Positions 35,085-45,011 of a stretch of DNA of 64,000 nt are shown here, piece after piece. Position numbers and translations under genes: made by a program. The stretch's first letter is position 1; each line of letters starts with the position of its first letter. This DNA is from Paenibacillus lutrae. GTDB lineage: Bacteria > Bacillota > Bacilli > Paenibacillales > NBRC-103111. The notes below the pieces were generated by a model. That model worked only from the letters and a program-made list of their open reading frames with translations. It had not been told where the DNA came from and made no database searches. The DNA lies in the NCBI RefSeq assembly GCF_009757775.1, contig NZ_RHLK01000010.1:62001-126000 (forward strand), read 5' to 3'.

Positions 35085-37670
35085 ATGATGCGGGCAATGA
35101 GGATTATGGCTTTATTCCTAACATTAACATTGGTATCAGGCAGCTTCGGCGCTATGAGTGCGATGGCTTTGGAAGTTTCCAGTCTGGTACTGAACAAAAA
35201 CGAACTTTCACTGGAAGTTGGCGGCACTTCGCCTCTGACAGCAACGGCTGTCTATGACAGCGGCGCGACTGAGAATGTAACCGTCAAAACCGACTGGACT
35301 TCAGGTTCCCCGGACATCGCATCCGTGTATGCGGGCTCGGTAACGGCGAAGAAAGAAGGAAAGGCCGTCATTACGGCTACTCATAAAGGAAAAACCGTCA
35401 TCGTGAACGTGACCGTGAGCAAACGTGTCCGTTCCCTTATTAAAGACATACAAACGATCGATTTGCGCAAGGGTAAATCGGAACAGATTACCTTAAAGGC
35501 TTACTATGATGACGGTACGAATGAAGACGTCACTAAGAAAGCGGAATGGAATATTGACAACGGTTCTGTCGCTACTGTAGTAAATGGTCTGGTAACGGGC
35601 CAAAGCTCAGGAACGGCCATTGTTACTGCGAAGTATAACAATCAGACCGTTTCGGTGCCGGTAAGCATTGAAGTCGCCAAACGGGTGGATCCCGACAAGT
35701 CTCAAATATCGATGCTGCTAAAAGAAACGGATACCGTCACTTTGATGGCGACTTATCCGGATGGAACATCGGAAGATGTGACGGAGCTGGCCGAGTGGGA
35801 ATCCGATAATCCGGACATAGCGGATGTACTGAAAGGTAAAGTGACCGGTTACGGGCCGGGCAAAGCAACGATCACGGCGAGCTACGGCACGAAATCCACG
35901 GCTATCAAAGTGGATGTAGATAACGCAGTCAAGCTGGATCTGGGCAAGGAGATTGTACTTCTGAAGAAGAACACCACAGAAGAGCTGAAGCTGACTGCCA
36001 CGTATGCAGATGGCGGTACGGACGATGTAACAGCCCGTGCAGAGTGGTCTTCAAGCGATGAGAATATCGTGAGCGTCGTGAAAGGCAAGCTGTTTGCGAA
36101 TGCGACAGGCGAAGTAACCGTTACAGCTAAATATGGGACCAAAACGGTTTCCGCTATTGTAGATGTGGACGTTCCCAAGCGTCTGGAAGCGGATAAGGAA
36201 CCGTTGTTCCTGCAAACAGGCAAAGACGAGCAGATCATCCTGTGGGCCACCTATGCAGATGATACCAAAGAAGACGTAGCGGGTGAAGCGAAATGGTCGG
36301 TCGATGATGATTCGATTGTCAGCGTCAAAGAGGGTAAAGTTACTGCCCGTAAAGCCGGTGAAACGAATGTTTCGGCGAGCTATGGCGGCAAAAGAGTCAC
36401 GATCCATGTATCCGTTGATATCCCGAACACGATCAAAGCAAACCTTAAGAACGTTAACTTTCAAATAGGCAGCTATGAGAAAGTGACGCTGAGTGCAATC
36501 TACAGCGACGGAAGAGTAGAAGATGTAACGGATAAAGCGGACTGGACGACCAGTTCTCCCGAAATCGCAGAAGTGCGTAAAGGCGTCATTACAGGCGTCG
36601 GCACAGGTGCGGCTACTGTTACAGCCAAGTACGGAACCAGAACGGTTGCTGTTCAAGTATCCGTAGGCGTTCTGAAAACATTGACCACAAACAGCAAAAC
36701 AAGCCTTTCTCTTAAGAAAGGGGCTGAACAGAAACTGGATGTAACGGCGACGTATTCAGACGGCACCAAAGAAGAGGTAACGAAGGAAGCGGTTTGGACC
36801 AGCTCCAATGACAAAGCAGTAACGGTTGATGCAGGTGTCGTGAAGGCGGCAGCCTCGGGCGAAGCGACGATCACAGCCGCTTTTCAGAACAAGACGGTTA
36901 CTTTCAAAGTTCAAGTAGACATGGCGGATAAGCTGACGGCAAATCCTTCTTTCCTGAATTTTGATCTGGGTGAGAATAAATTCATTACTCTGACAGGTAC
37001 AGATGTAAGCGGAACTCCTGCAGACGTAACGAAAGATGCGGAGTGGAGCTCAAGCAGTGCGGCTGTGGCGACGGTAGATAATGGCGTCGTTACACCGGTG
37101 TCGCGCGGTAAAGCAACGATCACGGCTAAATACGGCGGCAAAACGGTCACGATTCCGGTAGAAATCGGCGTAGTTTCCTCTTTGGAAGTAGATAAGCGTT
37201 TTGTTTCCACGAAATCCGGCTCATCCGTACAAATTAAGCTGACGGCTACGCTTTCGGACGGCAGCAAAAAAGACGTAACTTCGAGCGCACAGTGGAAGGC
37301 GAGCAACTATAAAATTGCGGATGTCAGCGAGGGGAAAGTGACGGGCGTGAGTGCAGGAACTGCGACCGTGACCACAACATTCGGCGGCAAAAGCATCTCC
37401 ATTCCGGTTGAAGTCGATAAACTGAAATATTTGAAGACGGACAAGATCACTATTGATCTGAAAGCCGGATCGACGGTAAATGTCAAAGCGATTGCCACCT
37501 TCGATGATTTGTCGGAGCAGGACGTTTCTGTTCACGGACTATGGTCTACCTCTAACATTCGGATCGCGGATGTGAAGGACGGGGTCATCCGGGCAATCGG
37601 CAAAGGCAAGGCAACGATTACGGTTACTTATGCGAAGAAATCGACCAAAGTATACGTAACGGTTAATTAG
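35085..37670 (+). CDS. Secreted protein of ten tandem Big2-like (bacterial Ig-like) domains
   Basis: An 861-residue protein. A signal peptide (basic start, hydrophobic ALFLTLTLVSGSFG, cleavage probably after AMA near residue 28) is followed by ten repeats of about 82 residues to the end. Each has the pattern Y-x-D-G-x-x-E-D-V-T, W-x-S-x-x-x-I-A-x-V, G-x-V-T-G, G-x-A-x-I-T-A-x-Y and a closing beta strand. There is no LPXTG motif, SLH domain or catalytic domain. Big2 domains act as spacers or binding modules in surface proteins. AGGAG lies 5 bases before ATG. Two hairpins end the gene. Confidence 0.88.
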   Translation: MMRAMRIMALFLTLTLVSGSFGAMSAMALEVSSLVLNKNELSLEVGGTSPLTATAVYDSGATENVTVKTDWTSGSPDIASVYAGSVTAKKEGKAVITATHKGKTVIVNVTVSKRVRSLIKDIQTIDLRKGKSEQITLKAYYDDGTNEDVTKKAEWNIDNGSVATVVNGLVTGQSSGTAIVTAKYNNQTVSVPVSIEVAKRVDPDKSQISMLLKETDTVTLMATYPDGTSEDVTELAEWESDNPDIADVLKGKVTGYGPGKATITASYGTKSTAIKVDVDNAVKLDLGKEIVLLKKNTTEELKLTATYADGGTDDVTARAEWSSSDENIVSVVKGKLFANATGEVTVTAKYGTKTVSAIVDVDVPKRLEADKEPLFLQTGKDEQIILWATYADDTKEDVAGEAKWSVDDDSIVSVKEGKVTARKAGETNVSASYGGKRVTIHVSVDIPNTIKANLKNVNFQIGSYEKVTLSAIYSDGRVEDVTDKADWTTSSPEIAEVRKGVITGVGTGAATVTAKYGTRTVAVQVSVGVLKTLTTNSKTSLSLKKGAEQKLDVTATYSDGTKEEVTKEAVWTSSNDKAVTVDAGVVKAAASGEATITAAFQNKTVTFKVQVDMADKLTANPSFLNFDLGENKFITLTGTDVSGTPADVTKDAEWSSSSAAVATVDNGVVTPVSRGKATITAKYGGKTVTIPVEIGVVSSLEVDKRFVSTKSGSSVQIKLTATLSDGSKKDVTSSAQWKASNYKIADVSEGKVTGVSAGTATVTTTFGGKSISIPVEVDKLKYLKTDKITIDLKAGSTVNVKAIATFDDLSEQDVSVHGLWSTSNIRIADVKDGVIRAIGKGKATITVTYAKKSTKVYVTVN

Positions 37671-37690
37671 TACAAGATTTATGTGAAAAA

Positions 37691-37758
37691 GAACCGCCGT
37701 AGCGGTTCCCAGAAAGCCTGCAGCCCAGTTTCCTTAACAGGAACGGACTGCAGGCTTT
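37691..37758 (+). terminator. Two consecutive terminator hairpins after the Big2 gene
   Basis: GAACCGC/GCGGTTC (37691-37708) is followed by AAAGCCTGCAG/CTGCAGGCTTT (37713-37758) with a T6 run at the end. The second is the main terminator. Confidence 0.85.
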
Positions 37759-37830
37759 TTTATGAGGATGATGATAGATAAGACTTGTTCATGCGTTAGA
37801 ACAGCATCCGCAGCAGAGCAGCTGGCGCAT

Positions 37831-39150
37831 TCAACGGGTTGTCAGCTTAGGTATCATATGAATCCTTTTATAAACACTAAGCACGAGCCCGAATGAAACA
37901 TAATGGAGCAGCAATTGACTGCCTCCAAAGGAGATGAACGGTAGAGATACCGAGGTATACGGCACAAGACCGATGGACATGAGGATCGTCCACAAGAACT
38001 GAATGGTTATAAGGACAGAGACGACAAAAACGATTAAGCGGCCATATGGATCCTCGATTCGATTAATAATCTGTACAAGTCTTGCGATGAAAATAAGAGC
38101 CAAACCTATAATAATCATGCCCATGATCCAGCCGAAGGCGTACATTAAATAGGGCAGAAGCGCCTCTGAGTATATGGCAGGCAGGGTATTATTCCATACC
38201 CCGAACCCTTTTCCGAACCATCCTCCTGATTGAATGGCCTCGATAGAGTTCATGGTTTGATAATTGTTATCACTACCGGAGTTCGAGCTTATGCTTATTA
38301 ACCGGTCATACAAATGCGGTTTCTGAGTTATTAAAAAAAGTCCGGCAACGGCCACAGGGGCTATAAAGACGGCAGCAGGCCACCATTTGCGCCGCGTATA
38401 GTAGAGAAGGGAGGCGAATCCGATCGTATAGATAAGAGCGGGCATGTATGAATTCATTTGGAAATAAATAAACAACGGTAAGAATCCGCAAATTCCGATG
38501 CGAATCATTAATCCAGGTAGGCTTCGTATTATAGCGAAATTCATACCTGCTGCTGCAATGAGAAAGCCATATAAGGAGAAGTTAACTGCGTTAAATGAAA
38601 AATCTCCAATGTTTATAAAGTATAAAGAACCATTTATAAGAAAATCTCTCTGGGAAGTTGCAAACAAAAGCAGAAAAACCGTTCCGACAAATAACAGCAC
38701 TGAAAAACGTTGTAATCTCCTGTAGTCCACAAACCAAACGCCCGCTGCTGCAAAAAGACCTATTAAAATAAATTTCAATTGTGTCATCATAAAACTTATA
38801 TCTATGGTTCGCATGCCCCGGTTTTGTATCTGTGCACTGTCCAGTGCAAACATCGCAAACAAGCCAAGAGCTGTCAGTACCCCGATAATCGCCAGCATAC
38901 CCCATTCGATTTGCGGCCTGTGTGCTTTATGCAAATCACGTCCGATTTCGGCCGGGTTGCCCATTTGACTAATGGCCTGGGCTATCGCCTCTTCACGCGA
39001 CATCCCTTTGGCTTCGGCCCGTTCAACCAGATCTTCGATATGCCCCGTCAGTTCCGCGCGGATTTCCGTATGAAGTTCCTTGGCTCTAACCTGCGCGCAC
39101 ACTTTTCTAAGGAAGCGCCTCACCTTCTCGTCATCTAACAGCAGATTCAC
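37831..39150 (-). CDS. FtsW/RodA/SpoVE-family protein with N-terminal HAAS (permease prefix) domain
   Basis: A 439-residue protein. Residues about 1-75 form a soluble HAAS-type helical domain (ELTGHIEDLVERAEAKGMSR, then AISQMGNPAEIGRDLHKAH). The rest has about ten membrane helices of the SEDS family, ending in SLPFISFGGSQLLLHYVSFG, the counterpart of the FtsW PFISYGGSS signature. SEDS proteins polymerise peptidoglycan glycan chains. The GTG start overlaps the PadR stop by 4 bases (GTGA) with GGGAGGG upstream. HAAS domains typically pair with PadR regulators, as here. It probably is a specialised SEDS protein, not the essential one. Confidence 0.85.
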   Translation of the reverse strand: MNLLLDDEKVRRFLRKVCAQVRAKELHTEIRAELTGHIEDLVERAEAKGMSREEAIAQAISQMGNPAEIGRDLHKAHRPQIEWGMLAIIGVLTALGLFAMFALDSAQIQNRGMRTIDISFMMTQLKFILIGLFAAAGVWFVDYRRLQRFSVLLFVGTVFLLLFATSQRDFLINGSLYFINIGDFSFNAVNFSLYGFLIAAAGMNFAIIRSLPGLMIRIGICGFLPLFIYFQMNSYMPALIYTIGFASLLYYTRRKWWPAAVFIAPVAVAGLFLITQKPHLYDRLISISSNSGSDNNYQTMNSIEAIQSGGWFGKGFGVWNNTLPAIYSEALLPYLMYAFGWIMGMIIIGLALIFIARLVQIINRIEDPYGRLIVFVVSVLITIQFLWTILMSIGLVPYTSVSLPFISFGGSQLLLHYVSFGLVLSVYKRIHMIPKLTTR

Positions 39151-39479
39151 ACATGTCCCTCCCCGATCACTCTTTCGACCGCTCCGCTGAAAATCCGCCA
39201 TTCTTGCTGTTTTTCCTGAAGCTGCAGCTTTCCTTTTTCAGTTAACCGGTAATTTTTACGTTTGCGTCCTTCATGTTCGCTCCAATAAGCTTCGACCCAG
39301 CGTTCTTTTTCAAGTGTGTGGAGAATGGGATAGAGAGTTCCTTCTTTGAATTCAAAAATCCCGTCCGACCTTTTCTCCATTTCCTTGATCATTTCATAGC
39401 CGTACATTTCCTTCCGGCCCAGCAAAGATAGAATAAGGATGACTGTACTGCCTTTAAGAAGTTCTTTGTTGATTTTCAT
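39147..39479 (-). CDS. PadR-family transcriptional regulator
   Basis: A 110-residue winged-helix regulator: ILSLLGRKEMYGYEMIKEME for helix 1-2, GTLYPILHTLEKERWV for the recognition helix and wing, and RKRKNYRLTEKGK at the wing. PadR proteins repress their own operon and are often relieved by an envelope or small-molecule signal. AAGGAAG precedes ATG by 6 bases, and the stop overlaps the GTG start of the HAAS-FtsW gene, so the two are one operon. Confidence 0.9.
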   Translation of the reverse strand: MKINKELLKGSTVILILSLLGRKEMYGYEMIKEMEKRSDGIFEFKEGTLYPILHTLEKERWVEAYWSEHEGRKRKNYRLTEKGKLQLQEKQQEWRIFSGAVERVIGEGHV

Positions 39480-39954
39480 AGGTCACTTCCTTATACCTCG
39501 ATTAACAATGCATTGGATTACTATGCTATTATATCTATGATCTAGTTAAGGTGCAAGGCAGTAATTTCATTCGTAAAAGCTAACATTATCTGTCCGGTTA
39601 GCCGTTAAACCGTAAGGGGATATTTTCTTGCCGGTTGTATAAAAAAGGGACTCTTCCCAGAAAAAAGAGGGCGGGTAAATGAAGAAATAGGAAGCGAAGG
39701 TGTAGAGTGAAATAGGCCTTTTGTCAAAAGATTGCCCTAATTTCGCGATAAATCGATATTTTTCCCGAAAAATCGAAAGTTCTTTGGAAATTTTGAAATA
39801 GTGGACTATAATAGAAGATGTAATTTTCATCACACAAGACGTCCCCCAGGACATGTTATAGATTTAAGACATAAGGGCGGCGCGTACTAGTTAGATTGAT
39901 AGGTAAATGGCAAGCAATACTATTATTTTAAAAGTGAGGCGGAAAATTACAGCT
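39480..39954. other. Divergent intergenic region between padR and odhA
   Basis: About 430-475 bases. It carries the odhA promoter (39784-39812), an imperfect inverted repeat CGATATTTTTC/GAAAAATCG (39751-39773) just upstream of its -35, and presumably the padR promoter near 39520-39550, where TATAAT-like bases occur on the minus strand. No gene seen. Confidence 0.5.
39784..39812 (+). promoter_or_regulatory. Sigma-A promoter of odhAB
   Basis: TTGGAA and a perfect TATAAT are 17 bases apart. The transcript would start near 39819, giving an untranslated leader of roughly 90-135 bases. Confidence 0.75.
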
Positions 39955-42798
39955 ATGAAGAATGGACAAGAGGACAGACGATGGCCGTGGGCTAATTATT
40001 ACGGTCCGAATCTAGGTTACATTCAGGAGCAGTACGAGCAGTATCAGAACAATCCCGAATCGGTTGAAGAAACTTTTCGGGAGCTTTTCGCGCGTTTTGG
40101 AGCACCTCCGGCTGAGTCCGGAACAACAGGAAGCGGGCAGCAACAAGCCCAAGTAACCGACAGCAGCAATCCTCAAGTGCTGAAGAAAGTAATGGCCGTC
40201 AGCAAGCTGGTATGGAATATTCGTACCTATGGACATTTAGCGGCTAACATCGATCCACTGGGACTTAGTACAACGGCGGATACTAGATTGCTTGAGCCGG
40301 CGACTTACGGACTTACGAAGGAAGACCTTATTGCGCTGCCGTCTTCACTCGTATGGGAGGAAGCTCCTTCCGATGTTGCAAACGGATGGGAAGCGATTGA
40401 ACGTCTTCGCAAATCGTATTCCCAATCGATCGCCTTTGAATTCAGTCATGTACACGAAGAAAGCGAGAGAGACTGGCTTAACCGCCAAGCAGAATCCGGA
40501 GCCTCCATTGAGCCTCTAACATCGGAAGAACGGATTAAATTGCTTGACCGTCTTATTCAAGCAGAGCAGTTCGAGCAATTCCTGCATCGCACGTTCGTTG
40601 GACAGAAACGTTTTTCTCTTCAAGGTACAGATGTTCTAATTCCGATTCTTGATCAAATCGTACACGAAGTGGTGCTTGATGGCGCCAGCCACATCCTGAT
40701 GGGAATGGCTCACCGCGGCCGCCTAAACGTGCTTGCACATATTTTAGGTAAGCCTTACAACAAGATTTTTAAAGAATTTCATCATTCCCCTAACAAAGAC
40801 ATTATCCCTTCTGAAGGTTCGATGGGAATTAACTACGGTTGGACGGGGGATGTCAAATATCATCTGGGTGAGCAGCGTTCCATTAAGGAAGGCGATGCAC
40901 TTGAAGCTAAGCTGACTTTGGCGAACAACCCGAGTCACCTGGAGTTCGTAGGAGCTGTTGTTGAGGGCTTCACACGCGCTGCGCAAGATAACCGTGAGAA
41001 CCCGGGTTATCCCGTTCAGGACGTAAGTAAAGCGGCAACCATAACGATCCATGGTGACGCGGCATTCCCGGGCGAGGGAATCGTGGCGGAGACGCTTAAC
41101 TTCACGAAGCTTCAAGGTTACCGCAATGGCGGTACCATTCATATTATCGTCAATAACCGTGTAGGCTTTACGACGGACAGCTCGGATTCGCGTTCCACGC
41201 ACTACGCCAGCGATCCGGCCAAGGGCTACGAAATTCCGATCGTTCACGTCAATGCGGACGATGCGGACGCGTGTATCGCAGCGGCCCGTCTGGCCTGCGA
41301 ATACCGTAACCGTTTCAAGAAAGACTTCCTGATTGATCTGGTTGGTTACCGCCGTTTCGGTCATAACGAGAACGATGATCCCGAAACAACCCAGCCGCTC
41401 ATGTATCAGAAAGTGAAGAATCATCCGACCGTCAGCGTTTCCTATGCGGAAAAACTGAAGCAGGAAGGGCTGATCGACGATCAGCGCTACCAGAAGATGG
41501 TTCAGGATGTACAGGCTAAACTGCAGGAAGCTTACGATCTTGTGAAGAATAAGGACAGCGGTAACCGTCTGGCTAACGTGGTCGTATTCGACAAGGATCT
41601 GAAAATCGACACGGCTGTTCCGCTTCCTCAGCTGCAGGAAATCAACAAGGCGCTCATTACCTGGCCGGAAGATTTTCACGTATATCCGAAGCTGCAGCGC
41701 ATTCTGGAGCGTCGTGGGGATGCACTGAATGAAGGCGGCAAAGTTGACTGGGCTCTGGCCGAGACGCTTGCATTTGCCACCATTCTTGCTGACGGCAAGC
41801 CGATCCGGATGACAGGACAAGACGTAGGCCGCGGTACGTTCGCTCATCGCCATGTCGTTCTGCACGATTCCAAGACCGGTGCGACTTATTCGCCGCTTCA
41901 TAAGATTCCTCAGGCTCGTGCATCGTTTGCCATTTACAACAGTCCGCTGTCGGAAGGCTCGATCTTGGGCTTTGAATACGGCTACAATGTTTACTCGCCT
42001 GAAACGCTTGTAATCTGGGAAGCCCAGTACGGAGACTTTGCGAACGCAGCGCAAGTCATTATCGACCAATTCATCGCTGCCGGCCGCGTGAAGTGGGCTC
42101 AGAAATCCAGTCTCGTCATGCTTCTGCCGCACGGCTATGAAGGGCAAGGACCGGAACACTCCAGCGCAAGACTGGAACGTTACCTCCAGTCTTCGGCTGA
42201 GAACAACTGGACGGTTGCGAATCTGAGTACGGCGGCTCAATATTTCCATATCCTGCGCCGTCAGGCTGCTATTACAGAGCGTGAAGAAGCTCGTCCGCTC
42301 ATCATTATGTCGCCTAAGAGCCTGATCCGTAATGCACGGGTAGCTTCTCCGGGCACGCAGTTCAGCGAAGGCTCCTTTATGCCGATTATTGAGCAGCAAG
42401 GTCTTGGCGAACAGCCTAAGAAGATCCGTCGTCTCGTTCTTTGCACCGGTAAAATCGCCATCGATCTTGAAGAGGCGCTTGAAGCGGACAAAGAGAAGGA
42501 TTATTCCTGGCTGCAAATTGTCCGTGTAGAACAGCTGTATCCTTTCCCGGATAAAGAAATTGCTGCCGTGATGGAGCGTTTCACGGGACTGAAAGAAATC
42601 ATATGGGTTCAGGAAGAGCCTAAGAACATGGGCGCATGGAACTTCATGGAGCCTCGCATCCGCGCGATCGCACCGTCCAAAGCCGATGTGCAGTATATCG
42701 GTCTGCCGGACCGCTCGAGTCCTGCCAGCGGCTTCCAGGAAGTTCATACGTTCGAACATAACCAAATCATCGCTAACGCATTAAAGCAACCTGAATAA
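39955..42798 (+). CDS. odhA: 2-oxoglutarate dehydrogenase E1 component
   Basis: About 947 residues, the thiamine diphosphate-dependent E1 enzyme of the TCA-cycle complex, decarboxylating 2-oxoglutarate and passing succinyl to E2. Near the N-terminus is YYGPNLGYIQEQYEQY; GMAHRGRLNVLAHILGKP and GHNENDDPETTQPLMYQ are the conserved active-site and cofactor segments. I chose ATG 39955 (M-K-N-G-Q) because the known N-terminus lies just before the YGPNLGY motif, though its ribosome binding site (GAGGCGG, 12 bases away) is distant; ATG 39907 would add 16 residues. odhB follows after 23 bases. Confidence 0.93.
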   Translation: MKNGQEDRRWPWANYYGPNLGYIQEQYEQYQNNPESVEETFRELFARFGAPPAESGTTGSGQQQAQVTDSSNPQVLKKVMAVSKLVWNIRTYGHLAANIDPLGLSTTADTRLLEPATYGLTKEDLIALPSSLVWEEAPSDVANGWEAIERLRKSYSQSIAFEFSHVHEESERDWLNRQAESGASIEPLTSEERIKLLDRLIQAEQFEQFLHRTFVGQKRFSLQGTDVLIPILDQIVHEVVLDGASHILMGMAHRGRLNVLAHILGKPYNKIFKEFHHSPNKDIIPSEGSMGINYGWTGDVKYHLGEQRSIKEGDALEAKLTLANNPSHLEFVGAVVEGFTRAAQDNRENPGYPVQDVSKAATITIHGDAAFPGEGIVAETLNFTKLQGYRNGGTIHIIVNNRVGFTTDSSDSRSTHYASDPAKGYEIPIVHVNADDADACIAAARLACEYRNRFKKDFLIDLVGYRRFGHNENDDPETTQPLMYQKVKNHPTVSVSYAEKLKQEGLIDDQRYQKMVQDVQAKLQEAYDLVKNKDSGNRLANVVVFDKDLKIDTAVPLPQLQEINKALITWPEDFHVYPKLQRILERRGDALNEGGKVDWALAETLAFATILADGKPIRMTGQDVGRGTFAHRHVVLHDSKTGATYSPLHKIPQARASFAIYNSPLSEGSILGFEYGYNVYSPETLVIWEAQYGDFANAAQVIIDQFIAAGRVKWAQKSSLVMLLPHGYEGQGPEHSSARLERYLQSSAENNWTVANLSTAAQYFHILRRQAAITEREEARPLIIMSPKSLIRNARVASPGTQFSEGSFMPIIEQQGLGEQPKKIRRLVLCTGKIAIDLEEALEADKEKDYSWLQIVRVEQLYPFPDKEIAAVMERFTGLKEIIWVQEEPKNMGAWNFMEPRIRAIAPSKADVQYIGLPDRSSPASGFQEVHTFEHNQIIANALKQPE

Positions 42799-42821
42799 TT
42801 TGCTCATAGGAGGACGACGCT

Positions 42822-44096
42822 GTGTCAGAAATTAAAGTGCCCGAATTGGGAGAGTCTATCACGGAAGCAACCATTTCCAAATGGTTAGTTAAAGAAGGTA
42901 GCCAAGTCAGCCAGGGAGATCTTCTGCTGGAGCTTGAAACCGATAAAGTAAACTTGGAAATCAGTGCGGAGCAGGATGGCGTGCTGTCCGAAATCCGTAA
43001 GCAAGAAGGTGACAACGTATCCGTTGGTGAAGTTGTCGGTCTTATTGGTGCAGGCAGCGGACAAGCTTCCCAGCCTAGCGCTCCTGAAGCGCCTAAAGCT
43101 GCGGAGCAGGCTGCTCCGGCCAGCGAGCCGGCCAAAGCTCCTGCAGCATCTGCGGAAGCTGAGAGCGCAGCTGTAGCTGCTTCTCCGGCTGCCCGCAAAT
43201 TGGCGAGAGAGCGCGGAATTGACCTGAACCAGGTCAGAACGCAAGATCCGATCGGCCGTGTGTACCCGGAAGATGTCAAAACATTCAGCACACAGCCATC
43301 CACTTCCAACCAGCAAGCAAGCGCACCTTCCGCTCCGAAGTCCGCTAACTCCGGTTCAGCGAATACGGCTTCGCAGCAGGCCGCTGATCCAGGCAAGCCG
43401 GTAGAGCGCAAGAAAATGTCCCGCCGCCGCGCGACTATCGCGAAGCGTCTGGTTGAAGCACAGCATACGGCAGCGATGCTGACTACCTTCAATGAAGTGG
43501 ACATGACGGCGATTCTGGATGTCCGCAAACGCCGCAAAGATGCGTTCAAAGACAAGCATGATGTAGGACTCGGTTTCATGTCCTTCTTTACCAAAGCCGT
43601 TGTGGGCGCATTGAAGCAGTACCCGCATCTGAATGCTGAGATTGACGGCGAGGATATTGTTGTCAAGCAGTTCTACGATATCGGTATTGCGGTATCTGCC
43701 AAAGAAGGTCTGGTTGTACCAGTCGTTCGTGAAGCAGACCGGCTCAGCTTTGCTGAGATCGAAAGACAAATCGGTGAACTTGCCGGCAAAGCGCGCAACA
43801 ACGCACTTGCTTTGTCCGACCTGCAAGGCGGTACCTTCACGATCACTAACGGTGGTGTATTCGGTTCCCTGCTGTCCACGCCGATTCTTAACGCACCGCA
43901 AGTCGGTATTCTGGGTATGCACAAAATCCAGATCCGTCCGGTAGCTATCGATGCTGAACGTATGGAGAACCGTCCGATGATGTACATCGCTCTTTCCTAC
44001 GATCACCGTATCGTGGATGGCAGCGAGGCTGTTCGCTTCCTCGTAACCGTTAAAGAATTGCTGGAAGATCCGGAATCCCTTCTGCTTGAAGGTTAA
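42822..44096 (+). CDS. odhB: Dihydrolipoyllysine succinyltransferase (E2 of 2-oxoglutarate dehydrogenase)
   Basis: A 424-residue E2. An N-terminal lipoyl domain with the lipoylated lysine in [11 protein letters not shown] (about residue 42), an Ala/Pro/Ser-rich linker, the E1/E3-binding domain ([15 protein letters not shown], about residue 125), a second Ser/Ala linker, and the catalytic core ending with DHRIVDG. It transfers succinyl to CoA. GTG start 42822 with AGGAGG upstream. It ends at a strong terminator, so odhAB is a two-gene operon; E3 is elsewhere. Confidence 0.95.
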   Translation: MSEIKVPELGESITEATISKWLVKEGSQVSQGDLLLELETDKVNLEISAEQDGVLSEIRKQEGDNVSVGEVVGLIGAGSGQASQPSAPEAPKAAEQAAPASEPAKAPAASAEAESAAVAASPAARKLARERGIDLNQVRTQDPIGRVYPEDVKTFSTQPSTSNQQASAPSAPKSANSGSANTASQQAADPGKPVERKKMSRRRATIAKRLVEAQHTAAMLTTFNEVDMTAILDVRKRRKDAFKDKHDVGLGFMSFFTKAVVGALKQYPHLNAEIDGEDIVVKQFYDIGIAVSAKEGLVVPVVREADRLSFAEIERQIGELAGKARNNALALSDLQGGTFTITNGGVFGSLLSTPILNAPQVGILGMHKIQIRPVAIDAERMENRPMMYIALSYDHRIVDGSEAVRFLVTVKELLEDPESLLLEG

Positions 44097-44115
44097 TTCC
44101 ATTAAACACAAAGAG

Positions 44116-44143
44116 CCCAGGCAGACGATGCCTGGGTTTTTTT
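44116..44143 (+). terminator. Terminator of odhAB
   Basis: A perfect 8-bp stem CCCAGGCA/TGCCTGGG with GACGA loop is followed by T7. Confidence 0.92.
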
Positions 44144-44314
44144 GTAACATACAAAGGGTCAAATCCGTTCCGCACGAATACATACAGGTAAAGAGAGCTG
44201 CCGAGGATGAAGCCGTTGAATTGATGTGGACATGTAATTCCGTGTTATACGGCTCCGCTCCGTTTCTCGCCTGGTTCAGCAAGCCCGGTTCGATAAGGGA
44301 GGGGGATATCACAA

Positions 44315-44956
44315 ATGAATGAAGTTAAAGGGATTATGTTTGATATGGACAATACACTCCTTCAGTCCAAAATCGACTTCCCGGCTATGAAGGCGGAAAT
44401 TTACCGATATTTATTAGCATTGGACCTGTTTGAAGATCCCTTCAACGTGGTTGACCATACTTCTTCTACATTAATTGAGCATGCACGGCAGAAAGGAATC
44501 AGCGATTCCTCGTATGCGGAGCTTATGAGGATTGCAGCAAAGCATGAACTTACCGGAATGGAAGGAGCCGGACTAGAGAATGGAGCGCTGGAGCTGCTTC
44601 AGGAACTTCATGGCCGATATGTACTGGTGATCCTGACAAATAATTCACGGGAAGCGGCACTTAAGGCGCTTCATAATACAGGAATTGCTCCTTTTTTTGA
44701 TGTGATCATTGGAAGAGAACAGATGAAGGCTTTGAAGCCTTCGCCATCGGGGTTTGAATATGTGATGGACATGTACAGCGGCATGACCCGCTCCGCCTGG
44801 ATCTCCATTGGGGATTCATGGATAGACGGCAAGGCTTCCAGTGATGCCGGCATTCCTTTTATCAGTTATGGCAAAGGAATTTCGTTCATGAAAGAGAGAG
44901 GGGTTTATCCTGTAGCAGCGGTAGAGCATTTAAGTGAGTTATTGGATTATCTATGA
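44315..44956 (+). CDS. HAD-superfamily hydrolase
   Basis: A 213-residue phosphatase-like protein with the four HAD motifs: FDMDNTLLQ, VILTNN, the lysine in ALKPSPSGF and ISIGDSWIDG. The helical cap lies between motifs 1 and 2. It probably hydrolyses a small phosphate ester such as a sugar phosphate or phosphoglycolate; substrate unknown. GGAGGGGG lies about 9 bases before the ATG. The GNAT gene downstream starts 55 bases later and may be co-transcribed. Confidence 0.85.
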   Translation: MNEVKGIMFDMDNTLLQSKIDFPAMKAEIYRYLLALDLFEDPFNVVDHTSSTLIEHARQKGISDSSYAELMRIAAKHELTGMEGAGLENGALELLQELHGRYVLVILTNNSREAALKALHNTGIAPFFDVIIGREQMKALKPSPSGFEYVMDMYSGMTRSAWISIGDSWIDGKASSDAGIPFISYGKGISFMKERGVYPVAAVEHLSELLDYL

Positions 44957-45011
44957 AATTAGGGGGATCTAATAACCGCCATCCATTTTCTGATTCCGGG
45001 AGGAAACAATA

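Noticed and set aside
40744-42765. A 673-codon open frame on the minus strand inside odhA
   Set aside because: It is wholly opposite a certain gene with strong codon bias, has no recognisable domain, and arises from the third-base pattern of odhA.
44086-44322. A 78-codon plus-strand frame spanning the odhB terminator
   Set aside because: It runs through the odhB end and terminator hairpin and has no ribosome binding site of note.
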